From: Phytopseudomonas punonensis
GTDB taxonomy: Bacteria; Pseudomonadota; Gammaproteobacteria; Pseudomonadales; Pseudomonadaceae
DNA: 64,000 bases
NCBI RefSeq assembly: GCF_900142655.1
Contig: NZ_FRBQ01000001.1
Location: forward strand, 126,115-190,114
Reading direction: 5' to 3'
Within the stretch, counting starts at the first letter, position 1, and each line of letters begins with the position of its first letter. Positions 60,484 to 64,000 of this stretch are shown in pieces. The notes beneath the pieces are model-generated. The model saw only the letters and a program-made list of their open reading frames with translations. It was not told the origin of the DNA and did not search any database. A program made the translations under genes and the position numbers.

Positions 60484-62376
60484 TCAGATCCGGAAGCTGT
60501 CGACCAGCTGTTTGAGCCGCCCGACCTGCTGATCCAGCTCGGTACAGGCGCTGAGGCTGGCCTGCAGGTTGCGCACGCCATCCTGGTTCAGCGTGTTGAT
60601 CTCGGTGATGTCCATGTTCAGGCTTTCGATCACCGAGGTCTGCTCCTCGGTTGCGGTGGCCACGGACTGGTTCATGCCGTCGATTTCACCGATGCGGCGG
60701 GTCACGCCACGCAGGTTCTCGCCGGCCTGCCCGCCGATACGCACGCTGTCGTCACTGAAGCGGCGGCTTTCGCTCATGGTCGCCACAGCGTCACGCGCAC
60801 CGGTCTGCAGTTGCTCGATCATCTGCTGGATTTCCTGCGCGGAGCTTTGAGTGCGCTGGGCCAGGTTACGCACCTCATCGGCAACTACCGCGAAACCACG
60901 CCCTGCTTCACCGGCACGCGCAGCCTCAATGGCGGCGTTGAGCGCCAGCAGGTTGGTCTGCTCGGAGATGCCCTTGATGACGTCGAGGATCTGGCCGATG
61001 TCGTTGCTCTTCTCGCTCAGCAGTTCGATGTGATTGCCCGAAGCCTGGATTTTCTCTGACAGGTCGCCCATCGAGCCCAGGGTGCGCTCTACCATGCCCT
61101 GGCCTTCTTCGGCATCACGGCGTGCTTCGCTGGCCTGCACGGAAGCATCGGCAGCGTTGCGGGCAATTTCCTGGGCAGCCGCACCAAGCTCGTTGATCGC
61201 AGCCGCAACGCTATCGGTACGCGCCGCCTGCTCGCTGGAGTTGCCCATGGAAGCGTTGGACGCCTGCACCACGGTACTCACGCGCGAATGCACTTCACGG
61301 GTGGCCGAAGCCACTTCGCGGATCGACTCGTGAATACGCTCAACGAAACGGTTGAAGGCACCGGCCAGCTGGCCGAATTCGTCGCCGGAGTCGATTTTCA
61401 GACGCTGGGTCAGGTCACCCTCACCCTCGGCGATACCGCCCATGGCGTGGCTCATCACATGCAGCGGACGCAGCAGGATGCGGATCAGCGCACCAAGCAA
61501 CAGCAGAATGGCGATGACGCCGATCACTGTCGACATCAGCGCCGAAACCCGGAACTCACGCAGTGCCGCGAAGGCCTTGCCTTCATCGACCGACAAGCCG
61601 ACATACCAACGCACGCCAGCCAGGCCTTGTACCGGCAGGAAAGAAACAATGCGCGCACTGCCGTCAGCTGCAGAGACGTTCTGCAGACCCGCTTCCAGGC
61701 GCGGCGCGGCGCCGGGGAACAGATCGGTCAGCTTCTTCAGCACCAGGCTCTTGTCCGGATGCACGAATACCGTGCCCTTGTCGTCGACCAGGAACGCGTA
61801 ACCCATGCCGCCCAGATCGAAGGAGTTGAGGATGTCGTCGATGGTCTGCAGCTTGAGATCGCCGCCCACTACGCCTTGCAGGGTGCCGCCAACGCTGACC
61901 GGACGAGTGATGGTGATCAGCAGGCCATCGCGCGGGTCGGCTGCCAGATAAGGCTCGGTCAGGCCCGGGCCGCTGGCACCAACAGCGCTCTTGTACCAAG
62001 GGCGCTGACGCGGATCGTAGCCAGCCGGCAGTTCGCTGGGCGGAAACTGTGTGTAGGTGCCGTCGTTCTGGCCGTAGTAGGCATACAGGAAAGCAGACGC
62101 CACGCTGCGGTGTTGCAGGTTTTTCGCCAGTGGTGCTGGCGAGCTGTCGTCCTGAACCGACTCGGCCAAGTTATCCAGCAGCTGCATCCGCCCGGAGAGC
62201 CAATGCTGGATGTTACCAGTCGACACCTGACCAACATCGTGCAGATAGTTATTCAGATTGTCGCGAATCGCCGTGCGCTGCAGATAATCGTTGTACAGCG
62301 CAAAGGATGCGAAGGCCGCAATAACCACCAGGGAAGCAGCCAGCATGATCTTGTGGCTGAACTTGAGGGTGCGCAT
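60484..62376 (-). CDS. Methyl-accepting chemotaxis protein with dCache domain (PctA-like amino acid receptor)
   Basis: The 630-residue receptor has a first membrane helix (about 10-28), a periplasmic dCache domain (about 35-275), a second membrane helix (about 280-303), HAMP, and a signalling domain with the hairpin tip around [19 protein letters not shown]. In the ligand domain Y120, R125, W127, Y128 and D173 fit the dCache_1AA amino-acid-binding motif of P. aeruginosa PctA (Y121, R126, W128, Y129, D173). Attraction to amino acids is the best prediction. It lacks the C-terminal CheR-binding pentapeptide. The promoter is a perfect sigma-28 match. Confidence 0.93.
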   Translation of the reverse strand: MRTLKFSHKIMLAASLVVIAAFASFALYNDYLQRTAIRDNLNNYLHDVGQVSTGNIQHWLSGRMQLLDNLAESVQDDSSPAPLAKNLQHRSVASAFLYAYYGQNDGTYTQFPPSELPAGYDPRQRPWYKSAVGASGPGLTEPYLAADPRDGLLITITRPVSVGGTLQGVVGGDLKLQTIDDILNSFDLGGMGYAFLVDDKGTVFVHPDKSLVLKKLTDLFPGAAPRLEAGLQNVSAADGSARIVSFLPVQGLAGVRWYVGLSVDEGKAFAALREFRVSALMSTVIGVIAILLLLGALIRILLRPLHVMSHAMGGIAEGEGDLTQRLKIDSGDEFGQLAGAFNRFVERIHESIREVASATREVHSRVSTVVQASNASMGNSSEQAARTDSVAAAINELGAAAQEIARNAADASVQASEARRDAEEGQGMVERTLGSMGDLSEKIQASGNHIELLSEKSNDIGQILDVIKGISEQTNLLALNAAIEAARAGEAGRGFAVVADEVRNLAQRTQSSAQEIQQMIEQLQTGARDAVATMSESRRFSDDSVRIGGQAGENLRGVTRRIGEIDGMNQSVATATEEQTSVIESLNMDITEINTLNQDGVRNLQASLSACTELDQQVGRLKQLVDSFRI

Positions 62377-62701
62377 GAGAGAACTCTCGCTAGAAAAATG
62401 CAGGGGACGGTTTACGGTCAGCTTATCGGCCTAAAGCGGCGCATCTTTAGCGACATACCAACAAAGTTGACCAAATGGACAGACTCATGCGGTACAGATA
62501 GCGCGGGGTCTAGAGCCGCATTGCACAGCTTTCTTCGCGGTGCATTGATGATCACGCAATCATTTTCCCGAGGAATCGTTCTCGATGCTTGAGCGACACG
62601 CGCCAAAGGTTATCCGCGTCGATAAGCAATTTTCCTGACGGCGCCCACGTGCTAGTGTCCACGGCTTTGTCGCCGCCTTACAAAGGACCCGTCGGATCGC
62701 C
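62377..62701. other. Divergent gap between the chemoreceptor gene and dapC
   Basis: The 325 bases hold the sigma-28 promoter described separately and the dapC upstream region. A TTGACC hexamer at 62467-62472 could be part of a dapC promoter, but the nearest -10-like TACAGAT is 20 bases away. No small gene is visible. Confidence 0.55.
62423..62449 (-). promoter_or_regulatory. Sigma-28 (FliA) promoter of the chemoreceptor gene
   Basis: The minus strand reads TAAA, then exactly 15 bases, then GCCGATAA, the full FliA consensus. It ends 46 bases before the chemoreceptor start, giving a leader of about 40 bases. The gene is therefore a late flagellar-class gene. Confidence 0.9.
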
Positions 62702-63898
62702 ATGAACCACGCCCTCGCCCAGCTGCAGCCCTACCCCTTCGAGAAACTGCGCGCCCTGCTCGCCGGTGTTACGCCTGCCGCGGATCGTTCGCCCATCGCG
62801 CTGTCCATTGGCGAGCCCAAGCACCGCTCGCCGGCTTTTGTTGCAAAGGCCCTGACCGACAATCTCGACCAATTGGCGGTCTACCCGACCACCCTGGGTG
62901 TTCCGGCGCTGCGCGAGGCCATCGCACAGTGGTGCGAGCGCCGCTTCAAGGTGCCGGCCGGCTGGCTGGACGCTGCCCGCCATGTGCTACCGGTCAACGG
63001 TACGCGTGAGGCGCTGTTCGCCTTTACCCAGACTGTCGCCCAGCGCGATGTCAACGGGCTGGTGGTCAGCCCCAACCCGTTCTATCAGATCTATGAGGGC
63101 GCAGCCCTGCTGGCCGGCACCCAGCCGCATTACCTGCCATGCCTGGCCGAACACGGCTTCAATCCGGACTTCGATGCCGTAGCAGCCGAGGTGTGGCAGC
63201 GCTGCCAGATTCTGTTCCTTTGCTCGCCGGGCAATCCGACCGGCGCGCTGATTCCCGTCGACACACTGAAGAAGCTGATCGCCCTGGCTGATCGGTATGA
63301 CTTCGTGATTGCCGCGGACGAGTGCTACAGCGAGCTGTACTTCGACGAAGAAAACCCGCCAGCCGGCCTGTTGACCGCGTGCGCCGAGCTTGGCCGTAGC
63401 GATTTCAAGCGCTGCGTGGTGTTCCACAGCCTGTCCAAGCGCTCTAACCTGCCGGGCCTGCGTTCGGGCTTCGTTGCGGGCGATGCCGAGATTCTCAAGG
63501 CCTTCCTGTTGTACCGCACCTATCACGGCTGCGCCATGCCAGTGCAAACCCAGCTGGCCAGTATCGCTGCGTGGCAGGACGAAGACCACGTGCGTGCCAA
63601 CCGCGACCTGTACCGCGAGAAATTCGACGCTGTGCTGGAGATTCTCGGTGACGTGCTCGACGTGCAGCGCCCGGACGGTGGCTTCTACCTGTGGGCCAAG
63701 ACGCCAGGCGATGATGCCGAATTCACTCGTGGGCTGTTCGCGCAAGAGCACGTCACCGTGGTGCCGGGCTCGTACCTGTCCCGCGAAGTGGCTGGTTTCA
63801 ACCCGGGCGCCGGCCGAGTACGTATGGCGTTGGTGGCACCGCTAGCCGAATGTGTGGAAGCTGCAAAACGTATTCGTCGTTTTATCGAAAGCGCTTAA
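62702..63898 (+). CDS. dapC: Succinyldiaminopimelate transaminase
   Basis: The 398-residue class I/II PLP aminotransferase acts in lysine and meso-diaminopimelate synthesis. The PLP lysine is K246 in HSLSKRSNLPGLRSG; LSIGEPKH near the start and CSPGNPTGALIP are family motifs. The long-chain start MNHALAQLQPYPFEKLRALL matches DapC rather than general aspartate aminotransferases. Position next to glnD agrees with the P. aeruginosa order (PA3658-PA3659). Confidence 0.93.
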   Translation: MNHALAQLQPYPFEKLRALLAGVTPAADRSPIALSIGEPKHRSPAFVAKALTDNLDQLAVYPTTLGVPALREAIAQWCERRFKVPAGWLDAARHVLPVNGTREALFAFTQTVAQRDVNGLVVSPNPFYQIYEGAALLAGTQPHYLPCLAEHGFNPDFDAVAAEVWQRCQILFLCSPGNPTGALIPVDTLKKLIALADRYDFVIAADECYSELYFDEENPPAGLLTACAELGRSDFKRCVVFHSLSKRSNLPGLRSGFVAGDAEILKAFLLYRTYHGCAMPVQTQLASIAAWQDEDHVRANRDLYREKFDAVLEILGDVLDVQRPDGGFYLWAKTPGDDAEFTRGLFAQEHVTVVPGSYLSREVAGFNPGAGRVRMALVAPLAECVEAAKRIRRFIESA

Positions 63899-63907
63899 AA
63901 CCCTGTT

Positions 63908-63933
63908 GCTGAGGGCAAGCAACTGCCCTCAGC
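63908..63933. terminator. Hairpin after dapC
   Basis: GCTGAGGGCA and TGCCCTCAGC pair perfectly around a six-base loop, 10 bases after the dapC stop. There is no strong T run, so it is a probable but atypical bidirectional terminator. Confidence 0.6.
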
Positions 63934-63942
63934 GCCATAGCG

Positions 63943-64000
63943 TTAACCTGCCAGTCGGGTAACGGTCAGCACCACCGCTGCGATGCGTTCGACCTTCTCA
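63943..64000 (-). CDS. C-terminal end of an unidentified gene (partial)
   Basis: A minus-strand frame is open from the window edge and ends at TAA (63943-63945), encoding EKVERIAAVVLTVTRLAG. It lies just past the hairpin that follows dapC, where the end of a convergent gene would be expected. Eighteen residues are too few to name it, and the frame could be chance. Confidence 0.35.
   Translation of the reverse strand, partial: EKVERIAAVVLTVTRLAG

Overview
The window is a stretch of high-GC gammaproteobacterial chromosome that I place in the genus Pseudomonas. The protein sequences (RpoS, PyrH, GlnD, AccA, LpxD, BamA) read as close Pseudomonas versions. From about 20.3 kb to the right end the gene order matches, from memory, the P. 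aeruginosa PA3622-PA3659 block: rpoS, nlpD, pcm, surE, truD, ispF, formaldehyde genes, ispD, ftsB, eno, kdsA, pyrG, tilS, accA, dnaE, rnhB, lpxBA, fabZ, lpxD, skp, bamA, rseP, dxr, cdsA, uppS, frr, pyrH, tsf, rpsB, map, glnD, dapC. I cannot fix the species. No tRNA, rRNA, CRISPR array, prophage or insertion sequence was seen.

Layout. (1) 0-20 kb is more variable: a truncated acyltransferase, a REC-PAS-GGDEF response regulator, an OmpA-like lipoprotein, an MBL-fold hydrolase, a DUF1302/DUF1329 envelope pair, an acyl-CoA ligase and a divergent thiolase, a LysE exporter, a 2-hydroxyacid dehydrogenase, rsmC, a GDT1-type Mn exporter behind a yybP-ykoY riboswitch, an M48 lipoprotein protease, a degenerate SRAP protein with two small partners, a second acyltransferase, yajG and mqo. 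(2) 20-26 kb is the stationary-phase operon ispF-truD-surE-pcm-DUF368-nlpD-rpoS. (3) 26-31 kb holds dps, glutathione-dependent formaldehyde detoxification (adhC, fghA and a divergent LysR gene) and a short HPF-like protein. (4) 31-38 kb carries ispD-ftsB, eno, kdsA, pyrG, tilS and accA. (5) 38-57 kb is a long minus-strand run for DNA replication, lipid A, outer-membrane assembly, isoprenoid and phospholipid precursors, and translation. (6) 57-64 kb has map, glnD, a PctA-like chemoreceptor with a textbook sigma-28 promoter, and dapC.

How the genes work together. Envelope biogenesis dominates: ispD, ispF, dxr and uppS lead to undecaprenyl phosphate, a DUF368 protein probably recycles it, lpxA/B/D, fabZ and kdsA build lipid A-Kdo, cdsA and accA feed lipids, and skp, bamA and rseP assemble and monitor the outer membrane. 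Two sites matching the PsrA consensus, one inside nlpD upstream of rpoS and one upstream of the DUF1302/DUF1329 pair, suggest that fatty-acid status connects stationary phase with an uncharacterised outer-membrane pair. I did not find a clearly new multi-gene system. The best leads are that PsrA-linked pair with its compositionally mosaic barrel gene, the SRAP protein that has lost three of four active-site residues, and the switch-like expression platform of the riboswitch.
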